This document shows positions 51,901-59,952 of a DNA stretch of 64,000 nucleotides, piece after piece. The DNA comes from CAYMUC01 sp964471865 (GTDB lineage: Bacteria > Actinomycetota > Acidimicrobiia > Acidimicrobiales > Ilumatobacteraceae), in contig CAYYHU010000006.1 in NCBI GenBank assembly GCA_964471865.1, positions 19,569 through 83,568 of the forward strand. The letters are read 5' to 3'. A program made the position numbers and the translations under genes. A model generated the notes under the pieces. That model was not told the origin of the DNA. It did no database searches and saw only the letters and a program-made list of their open reading frames with translations. Each line of letters starts with the position of its first letter. The stretch's first letter is position 1.

Positions 51901-52089
51901 CCTCCGTCCGCGCAAAGTCGCCATGTGATCGTGGCCGTGCAGACCCTCGTGTGGCTCCTGGCGGGAGCGGTGGCGCTGGGTGTGTCCTCGATGCGGTGGG
52001 GCCGACGTTCCCGACCTGGAGCTCCTGACACGACCGGTCTTCCGGTGGTCGTTCTCGACTCGGTGCCCTCAGGGGAGATTCGCGTATGA
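48919..52089 (+). CDS. Large GT2 glycosyltransferase fused to a polytopic membrane domain
   Basis: 1056 residues. The N-terminal GT2 domain (about 10-230) has AQDYPDFRVLLLVTGD, GGNPGWGPACNVAL, LLHDDVALEPDAI (metal-binding acidic motif) and FHGEDLDLCWRA (catalytic ED). A membrane region with about a dozen helices (about 255-760) is followed by an extracellular domain (about 770-1005) and a last helix (about 1010-1030). This architecture, next to DUF5719, is conserved in actinobacteria, where it is thought to extend an envelope polymer; donor and polymer are unknown. DUF5719 overlaps its stop by four bases. Confidence 0.88.
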   Translation: MDRLDTTVPPVVAVMVVPLPSPTLGEALAGLAAQDYPDFRVLLLVTGDREGPEITEVRHRARELVPDAVVRSLGGNPGWGPACNVALDLVEGDHGFFALLHDDVALEPDAIRLLVEETYRSNAGVVGPKLLEWDDPRRLHRVGFDVDRIGEIDPLVEPGERDQEQYDAVRDVFAVPSACVMIRADLFRMLRFDDRIDFHGEDLDLCWRAHLTGARVLVVPAARARHRGRLPERRTELSHRALIARHRVWSVATLTGGRRLLGVLARLLIVTVAEFLVGLVTGRAKDSWSILAAVVGLVPRSGAVIARRRRLAGIRTVPDHEVAHLQIAGSARWRRFRRARELETTHTGRRPRGSRLADTVAWVVAVLVVVIGSRQVITSGSGHLAEMVALPSDPGRLVRDYLAPWWSAGGATMDPAPTGVGLVGVAGLLVFGRMELLHTLSIIGPIGLGLLGLWRLGGRLGDRTARRVTLLAGAFGPAAYGAITTGRWSVLVIWAVTPWLVEVLVRPGGDEIAAGIAATRWRSIVAAGVLIAIVGAFVPLVAVIVLVMAVASAVGELFGASSLRQRFGAAATTLLRALAAVVLAAVMHLPWSLRLADRDRWEVITGGSTVTRRGVGLIELAQFGRATTALAVIGIAVLVPVVVAPLVARGVTAPWAARTGLIAVACGGVAVMADRSVLTVELGAAELWFAPVASMAAVAAGCLTASWRREILAGGFGWRQPVGVAAAACVVVGAFPVAVGVFDGRWDQTSGSLSVLLDQLPEDDDGHYRMVFIGDPAVVPVPSRPIADNVGIAVVDGSRLEATESRWLAATTPLTRLVSDAFEAIANRDSARLGRALAPGGIRYVVVPIVDGSVSTLDDPRVVPEGLLDAIGRQVDLRRISATSEVVIYENTVWIPVRAVLEGATARASTQAGLDALVAADLTDSMPVGRGRPLTVSAADTVSVGPVASVHLGVPRSVGWRAFLDGDELAARPSFGSVTAWDLPAGADGVVELRPPSAQSRHVIVAVQTLVWLLAGAVALGVSSMRWGRRSRPGAPDTTGLPVVVLDSVPSGEIRV

Positions 52090-53516
52090 GAACCTGGGGA
52101 CGGTGGTTGATCGCGGCCCTGGTCCTGGGGCTATGGGCGACGTTGGTGGTGGTCGATCGCGAGTCCAGCGATCCGGTGTCGGGAGTCTTTTCTTCACCGG
52201 TGGAGGCGGCCTCGCCGAGTCTGAGCGGATCAGGCGTGCTGTCGCAGATGTGGGTGTGTCCAGGGGTTCCCGCCAGCGGTCTCGAAGGATCCGGCGGTGA
52301 GGTGATCGTGGTCAACACCGGTGAAACCCCCGTCGTGGGGCGGGTTCGGATTCTGCGTGCCGAGGGGGATCCTCTCGAGCGGCCGTTGGAGGTGGCTGCG
52401 GGAGAGGTTCTCGAGATCGATGTCGACGAGGCTGTCACCACACCTTTCGCCGGGGTGGTGGTCGAAACCTTCGACGGTCGGGCCGTGGTGGAACAGCGAG
52501 CCCACCACCCGGTGGGATCGGCTCTGGTTCCCTGCGCGAGCGACACGGCCTCGCAGTGGTATTTCGCCGACGGCTCCACCGCCGGGGGGGCCTATGCCGA
52601 TTACGTGCTGACGAACCCCGGTCTCGCTCCCGCCGTGGTGGATGTGGCCTTCGTATCGCCCACCGGTGCCCGAGCACCCCAAGCACTTCAGGGCATCGTG
52701 CTCGACCCGCAGTCCACCACCGTGGTGCGTCTCGGTGACGAGTACGGCCGCGACGAAGCCTGGTTGGCGGTCATGATCGAGGCGACGACGGGTCGTTTCG
52801 TCGCCGGGCGCTCGCAGCACTACCTGGGCGACGGTCGCCTCGGCTACACGATGTCGCTCGGGATCTCACAACCTGACGATCAGTGGTGGTTCGCCGATGG
52901 TGAACTCGGCCCGGGCCTCATCGAGCAGGTGTCGGTTCTCAATCCGACGAACCAAGACGTGGTCGCCGACATCGTGGCGTTGGGAATCCCCCTCGATGAG
53001 CTGCCAACCGAGCCGATCCAGATCCAAGTTCCGGCGCGATCGGCCGCCCGGGTCGACATCGGAGCGCTCGGGGTGCTTCCCGAGGGCCGTCATGGCCTGT
53101 CGGTGTCCTCGTTCGGACAGGAGGCACTCGTGGTGGAGCGGGCCGTGACGCGGCCGGCTGGTGATTTCTCGGTGACGGCGGTGGTGGCAGGAGCCCATGG
53201 TGCATCACCGTCTCGGGTGTGGTATCTCGGAGGGGCGGTCCCCGAGGAGACATCCGAGGCGATCGTGGTGCTGAACACGACCGGCGTGGAGGTGACGGTG
53301 ACGGTCAACGATCTGGGGCCCGGAGGCGAGGTCGCCATCGACGGCTACAGCGCGATCGAACTCGCGCCCGGGGCCGTCCTGGCCCTGGACGCATCGGAGG
53401 ATCTCGTCGGACGTCCGCTCGTCGTGCGCGCTGATGCCGAGGTCGTCGTGGAGAGGTCGTGGCCACGTCGCGCCGGATCCGAGGGTCGCACCGGATCGTT
53501 GGGAATCCCCGGATGA
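52086..53516 (+). CDS. DUF5719-family exported protein
   Basis: 476 residues. One N-terminal membrane/signal segment (WLIAALVLGLWATLVVV) is followed by beta-rich exported sequence with internally similar blocks. WYFADGSTAGGAYADYVLTNPG and WWFADGELGPGLIEQVSVLNPT are two clear copies, and VWYLGGAVPEETSEAIVVLNTT a third. The family is of unknown function and typically sits directly after the large GT2 gene, as here (ATGA overlap). A scaffold or polymer-binding partner of that enzyme is an inference from conservation of the pair. Confidence 0.85.
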   Translation: MRTWGRWLIAALVLGLWATLVVVDRESSDPVSGVFSSPVEAASPSLSGSGVLSQMWVCPGVPASGLEGSGGEVIVVNTGETPVVGRVRILRAEGDPLERPLEVAAGEVLEIDVDEAVTTPFAGVVVETFDGRAVVEQRAHHPVGSALVPCASDTASQWYFADGSTAGGAYADYVLTNPGLAPAVVDVAFVSPTGARAPQALQGIVLDPQSTTVVRLGDEYGRDEAWLAVMIEATTGRFVAGRSQHYLGDGRLGYTMSLGISQPDDQWWFADGELGPGLIEQVSVLNPTNQDVVADIVALGIPLDELPTEPIQIQVPARSAARVDIGALGVLPEGRHGLSVSSFGQEALVVERAVTRPAGDFSVTAVVAGAHGASPSRVWYLGGAVPEETSEAIVVLNTTGVEVTVTVNDLGPGGEVAIDGYSAIELAPGAVLALDASEDLVGRPLVVRADAEVVVERSWPRRAGSEGRTGSLGIPG

Positions 53517-53986
53517 ACACGACCCAGATTCTCGTGGCCGCCGCGGTGATCGCGGTTGCGGCGGTGGTGGCTGGAGTTCTGGCGCGCCGTCGACGCGTCG
53601 ATGCCCCCACTCAGCCCTCCCATCAGGTGCCCTCTCAACTCGATCGCCGGGACTTCCACGTGGTCGACCCGACACTTGCCGATCGCCCCTGGTGGGTGGT
53701 GGTGTTCACCTCGGCCACCTGTGCGGTGTGTTCCGAGGTCCTCTCCAAGGCAGCGGTCGTCGCGAGTGGTGAGGTCGGCGTCGTGGAGGTGGAGTACTCG
53801 GCATGGCGCGACCTGCAGTCTCGCTACCGGATCGATGCGGTCCCGATGACCGTGGTGGTCGACCCCGACGGTGTCGTCGCTTCGAGTTTCCTCGGTCCCG
53901 TGACCGCGACCGATCTCTGGGCGGCGGTGGCCCGAGCGCGAGATCCCGAACTCGATACCGGCGCTGGGTGCAGCCACGACCGCTAG
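53513..53986 (+). CDS. Membrane-anchored thioredoxin-like protein
   Basis: 157 residues: one N-terminal helix (ILVAAAVIAVAAVVAGVLA, about 5-23) and an exported thioredoxin-fold domain with the redox motif TSATCAVCSEVL (CxxC about residue 69-72) and the cis-Pro in AVPMTVVVDPDG. It probably handles disulfides outside the membrane, perhaps in the cysteine-containing DUF5719 or GT2 extracellular parts. The ATG overlaps the DUF5719 stop (ATGA); its own TAG stop is shared with the ffh -10 box. Confidence 0.85.
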   Translation: MNTTQILVAAAVIAVAAVVAGVLARRRRVDAPTQPSHQVPSQLDRRDFHVVDPTLADRPWWVVVFTSATCAVCSEVLSKAAVVASGEVGVVEVEYSAWRDLQSRYRIDAVPMTVVVDPDGVVASSFLGPVTATDLWAAVARARDPELDTGAGCSHDR

Positions 53987-53989
53987 CCT
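53984..53989 (+). promoter_or_regulatory. -10 box of ffh formed on the upstream stop codon
   Basis: TAGCCT ends nine bases before the ATG at 53999; its first three bases are the TAG stop of the thioredoxin-like gene. Confidence 0.6.
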
Positions 53990-53998
53990 CGACAGCAC

Positions 53999-55462
<1,464 letters not shown>

Positions 55463-55546
55463 TCGCCACCTCGCCCCCAGCGCGGTCGCGGCCTCGGCAT
55501 AGCCTTGGGTCGGGGGTGCCGGTTGGGTCCGGGGTGTTCGCGCCGC

Positions 55547-55552
55547 TAACCT
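55547..55552 (+). promoter_or_regulatory. Possible -10 box of the rpsP-khpA-rimM-trmD-rplS operon
   Basis: TAACCT lies 79 bases before the rpsP ATG, giving a leader of about 70 bases that includes the hairpin at 55571-55593 and AGGAG at 55615-55619. Confidence 0.45.
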
Positions 55553-55570
55553 TGCCCAGTCCCCGCCTAC

Positions 55571-55593
55571 TGCGGTCGCCCTATCGGGCCGCA
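55571..55593 (+). promoter_or_regulatory. Hairpin in the rpsP leader
   Basis: GCCC (55578-55581) pairs with GGGC (55586-55589) around TATC, and TGCG (55571-55574) with CGCA (55590-55593), with three unpaired bases on the left. It may affect ribosomal protein operon expression; no known leader motif was matched. Confidence 0.35.
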
Positions 55594-55631
55594 CTGGCGA
55601 CACCATCGAAGTCCAGGAGTCAGATCAACCC

Positions 55632-55898
55632 ATGGCCGTGAAGCTGCGCCTCACCCGTGTCGGCAAGACCAAGCAGCCGCAGTACCGCATCGTGGCCGCC
55701 GACAGCCGTTCGCCCCGCGATGGTCGGTTCCTCGAGATCCTCGGCCATTACGATCCGCGCCAGGAGCCGTCGGTGGTCTCCCTCGACGAAGACAAGGCGC
55801 TCAAGTGGCTTCGCAATGGTGCTCAGCCCACCGAGCGGGTGCGCAAGCTTCTCGAAGTGTCGGGAACCTGGGCCACCTTCACCGGTAAGGCTTCCTGA
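55632..55898 (+). CDS. rpsP: 30S ribosomal protein S16
   Basis: 88 residues. VKLRLTRVGKTKQPQYRIVA and DGRFLEILGHYDPR are the S16 signature, at standard length with a short C-terminus. It helps assemble the 30S 5' domain. First gene of the conserved rpsP-khpA-rimM-trmD-rplS group. AGGAG is 12 bases before the ATG, a long spacing. Confidence 0.98.
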   Translation: MAVKLRLTRVGKTKQPQYRIVAADSRSPRDGRFLEILGHYDPRQEPSVVSLDEDKALKWLRNGAQPTERVRKLLEVSGTWATFTGKAS

Positions 55899-55920
55899 GG
55901 TCGAACGGAGCGATCGAGCC

Positions 55921-56187
55921 ATGACTGCCACCACTCCCGCTGCCGTGGCCGTGCTCGAACACGTCGTGCGTTCGATCGTCGACGATCCTGACGCGGTGCG
56001 TGTCGACGTCGCCACTGCCGATTCGGCGGGAGCGCCCAAACTGCTGCTCGAGGTTCGAGTCGGCGAAGGCGATCTCGGACGGGTGATCGGACGCCGCGGC
56101 CGCACGGCTCAAAGCATTCGTACCTTGGTGCGCGCGGCGGCCGTTCGTGACGACGTCGAGGTCGACGTCGAATTCTGCGACGACTGA
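55921..56187 (+). CDS. khpA: KH-domain RNA-binding protein
   Basis: 88 residues. A single KH domain with GRVIGRRGRTAQSIRTLVRAAA, containing the GxxG RNA-binding loop, preceded by LLLEVRVGEGDL. KhpA proteins bind RNA with KhpB and influence cell shape and ribosome-linked functions in Gram-positive bacteria. The ATG at 55921 gives the family length. Location between rpsP and rimM is conserved. Confidence 0.93.
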   Translation: MTATTPAAVAVLEHVVRSIVDDPDAVRVDVATADSAGAPKLLLEVRVGEGDLGRVIGRRGRTAQSIRTLVRAAAVRDDVEVDVEFCDD

Positions 56188-56224
56188 TCTCGTCGCCCTC
56201 CTCGGGGAAGGCTGCGAGGTCATC

Positions 56225-56713
56225 ATGGATCCACAGAGTCCGTCCCGACTCGAAGTCGGGCGTATCGGACGTCCTCACGGTGTGCGCGGCGATGTGTATG
56301 TCGACCTCGTGACCGATCGGGTCGAGCGGGTCGCGCCGGGGAGTCGTCTCTATGCCGGAGAATGGCTGATCGTGGAGCGTTCCCGAGCCGTGCAGCGCCG
56401 TTGGGTCGTGCATTTCGAAGGGGTGCAGGACCGCACCGCGGCCGAGGCGCTCGTCGGGCGTCTTGTCGAAGCTGAACCCATCGAGGACGACGACACATTG
56501 TGGGTGCATCGACTCATCGGAGCTCGCGTACTCGACATCAGTGAAGATCCGGATCATCCCGTCGATCGGGGCCGGTGCGTGAGCGTGGTCGCAAATCCGG
56601 CGCATGAGTTGTTGGAGCTCGAATCCGGAGCCTTGGTCCCGGTCACCTTCGTGGTCGATCATGATCTCGACACGATCCGGGTGGTGGTCCCCGAAGGGTT
56701 GTTCGATCTGTGA
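56225..56713 (+). CDS. rimM: 16S rRNA processing protein RimM
   Basis: 162 residues. EVGRIGRPHGVRGDVYVDL is the N-terminal RimM barrel, VHFEGVQDRTAAEALVGRLV follows, and the C-terminal PRC-barrel holds VSVVANPAHELLELESG and a final VVVPEGLFDL. It aids 30S head maturation through S19. The ATG at 56225 lies 37 bases after khpA; its stop overlaps the trmD start by one base. Confidence 0.95.
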   Translation: MDPQSPSRLEVGRIGRPHGVRGDVYVDLVTDRVERVAPGSRLYAGEWLIVERSRAVQRRWVVHFEGVQDRTAAEALVGRLVEAEPIEDDDTLWVHRLIGARVLDISEDPDHPVDRGRCVSVVANPAHELLELESGALVPVTFVVDHDLDTIRVVVPEGLFDL

Positions 56714-57486
56714 TGCGGATCGATGTGTTCACGATCTTTCCGGGACTCGTGGACGACTTCGCGCGTCACAGTCTGCTGGGAAAGGCCCGAGACACCGGTC
56801 GGGTGGACCTGCGTTGTCACGATCTGCGCGGCTACACCACCGATGCTCATCGCAGTGTGGACGACACCCCCTTTGGGGGAGGTGCGGGGATGGTGCTGCG
56901 TCCCGAGCCGGTTTTCGCCGCCGTCGAGGCGCATGAACCGCCCCGACCATTGTTTCTTCTCGGGCCGGGTGGGCGTCGTTTCGATCAGGCGATGGCGACT
57001 GATCTGGCCGCCCTCGGAGGCTTCTCGCTGCTGTGTGGACGCTATGAGGGGGTCGATCACCGGATCCGGGAACATCTCGTGGACGACGAACTCAGCATCG
57101 GTGACGTGGTGCTGGCCGGGGGAGAGGTCGCAGCATGTCTCGTGATCGAAGCGGTCACCCGGCTGATTCCGGGGGTGATGGGCAATACGGTGAGCCCGGT
57201 CACGGAATCCTTCGGTGAACACGGCCTCCTGGAAGAACCCCAGTACACCCGGCCTGCCGAGTTTCGGGGCTGGGACGTCCCCGAGGTGTTGCGTAGCGGG
57301 GATCATGGGCGGATCGCCCGCTGGCGGCGAGCCCAGGCCCTGCATCGCACGATCGCGGCTCGTCGCGATCTGATCGATCGTCGAGGCGGTCTGACCAGCC
57401 AGGAGCGCTCCCTGTTGGAAGAGTTCCCCCCTGTCGCCTATCCTTCCCAGGTCCCCGAAACCGTCGTGAGGAAGCCCGCGCCATGA
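56713..57486 (+). CDS. trmD: tRNA (guanine37-N1)-methyltransferase
   Basis: 257 residues. MRIDVFTIFPGLVDDF starts the SPOUT domain. VDDTPFGGGAGMVL, LLCGRYEGVDHRI, and DELSIGDVVLAGGEVAACLVIEAV form the trefoil knot that binds SAM, and HGLLEEPQYTRPAEF begins the C-terminal tRNA-binding domain. It methylates G37 to prevent frameshifting. The ATG overlaps the rimM stop (TGATG); a GTG one codon upstream is an alternative. Confidence 0.97.
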   Translation: MRIDVFTIFPGLVDDFARHSLLGKARDTGRVDLRCHDLRGYTTDAHRSVDDTPFGGGAGMVLRPEPVFAAVEAHEPPRPLFLLGPGGRRFDQAMATDLAALGGFSLLCGRYEGVDHRIREHLVDDELSIGDVVLAGGEVAACLVIEAVTRLIPGVMGNTVSPVTESFGEHGLLEEPQYTRPAEFRGWDVPEVLRSGDHGRIARWRRAQALHRTIAARRDLIDRRGGLTSQERSLLEEFPPVAYPSQVPETVVRKPAP

Positions 57487-57830
57487 AGGTCACCGACATC
57501 GTCGATCAGCAGTACATGCGAGACGACATTCCCGAATTCTTCCCCGGTGACGAGGTGAAGGTGCACGTGCGCGTTGTCGAGAGCGGCAAGGAGCGCATCC
57601 AGATCTTCCAGGGCAACATCATCGCCATCCAAGGCGGTGGGCTCCAGGAGACCTACACCGTGCGCAAACTCAGCTACGGCGTGGGCGTCGAGCGCACCTT
57701 TCCGGTTCACAGCCCCATCGTGGCCAAGCTCGAAGTGCTCAAGCGTGGCGACGTGCGCCGAGCCAAGTTGTACTACCTCCGGGACCGGATCGGTAAGGCC
57801 GCTCGGGTTCGCGAGAAGCGCGTCAACTGA
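57483..57830 (+). CDS. rplS: 50S ribosomal protein L19
   Basis: 115 residues with PEFFPGDEVKVHVRVVESGK, RIQIFQGNIIAIQGGG, VERTFPVHSPIVAKLEVL and RRAKLYYLRDRIGKAARV. The gene overlaps trmD by four bases (ATGA). It is followed by a double stem-loop. Confidence 0.98.
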   Translation: MKVTDIVDQQYMRDDIPEFFPGDEVKVHVRVVESGKERIQIFQGNIIAIQGGGLQETYTVRKLSYGVGVERTFPVHSPIVAKLEVLKRGDVRRAKLYYLRDRIGKAARVREKRVN

Positions 57831-57843
57831 ATTCATTCGCCCA

Positions 57844-57884
57844 CGCCCGATCTTTCGTCGGGCGGGACCTGACCGAAAGGTCCC
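57844..57884 (+). terminator. Two adjacent stem-loops after rplS
   Basis: CGCCCGA (57844-57850) pairs with TCGGGCG (57858-57864), and GGGACC (57864-57869) pairs with GGTCCC (57879-57884) around TGACCGAAA. They share one base and lie between the rplS stop and the DUF2469 start. They probably end or stabilise the ribosomal-protein transcript. Confidence 0.5.
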
Positions 57885-57904
57885 TGACACATGAGCCGGT
57901 ACGC

Positions 57905-58198
57905 ATGAGCTCAGACGACCTCGACGACTTCGAGGCCGAGCGCGAACTGCAACTGGCCCAGGAGTATCAGGATGTGGTGGGCATGTTCCGCTACGCGGTC
58001 GAGACCGAACGTCGCTTCTACCTTGCGAACTCGGTGGAGGTTCAGGTGCTGTCGGACGGTTCACGACCTCTGATCGAGGTTCGGCTCGCCGATGCCTGGG
58101 TGTGGGACATGTACCGACGGACTCGTCTCGTTCCCTCGGTGCGCGTTCTCACCTACAAAGACGTCAACGTCGAAGAATTGCCCCCGAGCGATCTCTGA
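57905..58198 (+). CDS. DUF2469 family protein
   Basis: 97 residues. DDFEAERELQLAQEYQDVV, TERRFYLANSVEVQVL and VRLADAWVWDMYRRTRLV are diagnostic of DUF2469, a small acidic actinobacterial protein of unknown function (M. tuberculosis Rv2901c, recalled, is also close to the trmD-rplS cluster). The ATG at 57905 gives the family length. Confidence 0.93.
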   Translation: MSSDDLDDFEAERELQLAQEYQDVVGMFRYAVETERRFYLANSVEVQVLSDGSRPLIEVRLADAWVWDMYRRTRLVPSVRVLTYKDVNVEELPPSDL

Positions 58199-58282
58199 CA
58201 CCATCGGGTGCTCGGCACTGGGTCCGGGTTCCGGGTCCTGGGGCGCCGGCTGATCACGACGACTCTCAGGGCGCCGACGCGA

Positions 58283-58393
58283 TCATGCGAACAGAGCCCA
58301 CGCGACCAAAGCGGCCGCGACGATCAAAGCAGCCGCCACGAAGACGGCATCGGTACGCCGAGGAACGCGGCGCCGGTTCGGGTCGAACCCCAT
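58283..58393 (-). CDS. 36-residue single-pass membrane peptide
   Basis: The predicted peptide begins MGFDPNRRRVPRRTD, a basic cytoplasmic end, and continues with one hydrophobic helix (AVFVAAALIVAAALVAWALF) to the stop. The ATG at 58393 is preceded by CATACT (58401-58406 on the minus strand) at seven bases. The MGF(D/N)PN start followed by a basic stretch and one helix recurs in short actinobacterial proteins as far as I recall; no function is known. It is divergent from the enoyl-CoA hydratase. Confidence 0.6.
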   Translation of the reverse strand: MGFDPNRRRVPRRTDAVFVAAALIVAAALVAWALFA

Positions 58394-58400
58394 AGGAGTC

Positions 58401-58408
58401 AGTATGGT
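58401..58408. promoter_or_regulatory. Overlapping opposite -10 boxes (36-aa peptide / enoyl-CoA hydratase)
   Basis: Minus strand CATACT (58406 to 58401) ends seven bases before the ATG at 58393. Plus strand TATGGT (58403-58408) ends seven bases before the ATG at 58416. Four base pairs are shared. Confidence 0.5.
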
Positions 58409-58415
58409 CGCTACC

Positions 58416-59201
58416 ATGCCTACCGAGTCACTCGAGACCCTCGAGATCCACCGTGAAGACGGTGTGGTCACCGTCACCCTCAACCGGCCCGAGAAGAAGA
58501 ACGCCGCCAACTCGGTGATGTGGGCCGAACTTCTCGCCACGTTCCGAGACATCAGCCGTCGTTCTGACGATCGTGTCGTGGTGCTCACCGGGGCCGGCGG
58601 AGCATTCTGCGCAGGTGCCGATCTTTGGGGCGGTGGAGCCGAGGAGGAGCATCGACTCTCGGCGATGCGCAACATCACCGATGTGGCCCTGGCCTTGCAC
58701 CGACTGCCTCAGCCCACCATCGCCAAGGTTCGCGGAGTGGCAGTGGGCGCTGGGATGAACATGGCGTTGGGATGCGATCTCGTGGTGTGCTCCACCGATG
58801 CGCGGTTCTCGGAGATCTTCGCCAAGCGGGGACTCTCGATCGACTTCGGTGGATCCTGGCTTCTCGTGCGCCGGATCGGGCTGCACCGGGCCAAAGAACT
58901 GACGCTGTTCGGTGACATCATCGGCGCCGAGGAGGCGGATCGGATCGGGCTCGTCAACCGAGTGGTACCCGATGCCGAGCTGGATGCCTTCGTCGACGAC
59001 TGGGCTCGCCGCCTGGCGGCCGGTCCGCCGATCGCGGTGGCTCAGAGCAAGCGGATGCTCGACAATGCCATGCAGATGACCTTTGAACAGGCTCTCGACG
59101 ATGAGGGCTCGGCTCAAACGGTGAACTTCTCGACCAAGGACACCGCTGAGGCGATCAAGGCGTTCATGGACAAGCGCGACCCCATCTTCCAGGGTCGGTA
59201 G
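58416..59201 (+). CDS. Enoyl-CoA hydratase/isomerase family protein
   Basis: 261 residues of the crotonase fold. VVTVTLNRPEKKNAANSVMW, VLTGAGGAFCAGADLWGG (first oxyanion loop), AKVRGVAVGAGMNMALGCDLVV (second loop), then FSEIFAKRGLSIDFGGSWLLVRRIG. The FAKRGL-x-x-D-GGSW pattern is common among actinobacterial EchA paralogues of fatty acid or steroid breakdown; the exact substrate is unclear. ATG at 58416 rather than 58404 is supported by the TATGGT box, which overlaps the upstream ATG. Confidence 0.9.
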   Translation: MPTESLETLEIHREDGVVTVTLNRPEKKNAANSVMWAELLATFRDISRRSDDRVVVLTGAGGAFCAGADLWGGGAEEEHRLSAMRNITDVALALHRLPQPTIAKVRGVAVGAGMNMALGCDLVVCSTDARFSEIFAKRGLSIDFGGSWLLVRRIGLHRAKELTLFGDIIGAEEADRIGLVNRVVPDAELDAFVDDWARRLAAGPPIAVAQSKRMLDNAMQMTFEQALDDEGSAQTVNFSTKDTAEAIKAFMDKRDPIFQGR

Positions 59202-59207
59202 TACCGT
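59202..59207 (+). promoter_or_regulatory. -10 box selecting the start of the membrane-anchored protein
   Basis: TACCGT ends seven bases before the GTG at 59215 and overlaps the alternative GTG at 59206. It begins directly after the TAG stop of the preceding gene. Confidence 0.5.
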
Positions 59208-59214
59208 GACGGGG

Positions 59215-59952
59215 GTGTGGACCCCCGCGGGACAGACTCAGGGTCGATCCGGTGACCGCGGCTCCCATCGGGGTCATGGGGTCGCTCGGTTGTGGCGTCG
59301 TCTGGCGAGCATCGTCGGGGTCGGGGGGTTCACGGCACTGGTCGTGATCATGGCGGGGGCTCCAAGCGGCGCCTCGGCCCAAACCCTCCAAGACGAGATT
59401 CCTGCGGGATGCCCTCCCGCTCCGGTTCTCACCGCGGTGTTCGTGGGGCGTCTGGATCAACGGGATCTGCGAGCAGGACGCTTCGAGGTGCTCGAGGTAC
59501 GTTCAGGATCGCTCGCGGGGTATGAGGTCGGTGGACTCGTCGACGTCGACTATTTCGAGGACGTGCGTTTCCTCGACCCCGGACAGAGTTATCTCGTGGG
59601 CGTCGCCCCCGATCCGATCACTGGCCGCCTGGGCTCCAAGGTCCGAGCTCCCGAACCCCGTTTCGGAGGCAATCAGGTCGTCGCCCTCGACGAGGTCATC
59701 TGTCCGGTGTTCGAAGATCCCGTGGTCACGTTGCTGCCCGATGGCTCGAGTGTCGAGTCCGGGGTGCTCACACCGTTGTTCGATCGCCCCGGCCGGATCC
59801 TGTTGGCTCTCGTGGCTCCGGGGGTGTGGGCCTTCGGGGTTCTCGTGGTCCTCGCGGTGGCGAAATTGCTGGTCGTGAGCGCGCTCAACGTGGTGGTGCG
59901 TCGGTCCGCGCCTGCTCGGCGAGTGAGCGCAGCTCCGACACCGCGTGACTGA
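59215..59952 (+). CDS. Exported, C-terminally anchored protein of unknown function
   Basis: 245 residues. A basic N-terminus and hydrophobic segment (VGVGGFTALVVIMAG) end in a signal-peptide-like SGASAQ. The exported domain has two cysteines (AGCPPAP, VICPVF) and a strand pattern VFVGRLDQRDLRAGRFEVLEV that recalls OB-fold/NTR-like modules. A C-terminal helix (LLALVAPGVWAFGVLVVLAV) and a basic tail anchor it. Its last 68 bases overlap the convergent rpe gene. No family was recognised. Confidence 0.75.
   Translation: MWTPAGQTQGRSGDRGSHRGHGVARLWRRLASIVGVGGFTALVVIMAGAPSGASAQTLQDEIPAGCPPAPVLTAVFVGRLDQRDLRAGRFEVLEVRSGSLAGYEVGGLVDVDYFEDVRFLDPGQSYLVGVAPDPITGRLGSKVRAPEPRFGGNQVVALDEVICPVFEDPVVTLLPDGSSVESGVLTPLFDRPGRILLALVAPGVWAFGVLVVLAVAKLLVVSALNVVVRRSAPARRVSAAPTPRD

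Noticed and set aside
55463..55631. Possible 4.5S SRP RNA gene next to ffh
   Set aside because: The gap lacks the GNAR-tetraloop hairpin with its conserved internal loops; it is better explained as the rpsP promoter and leader.
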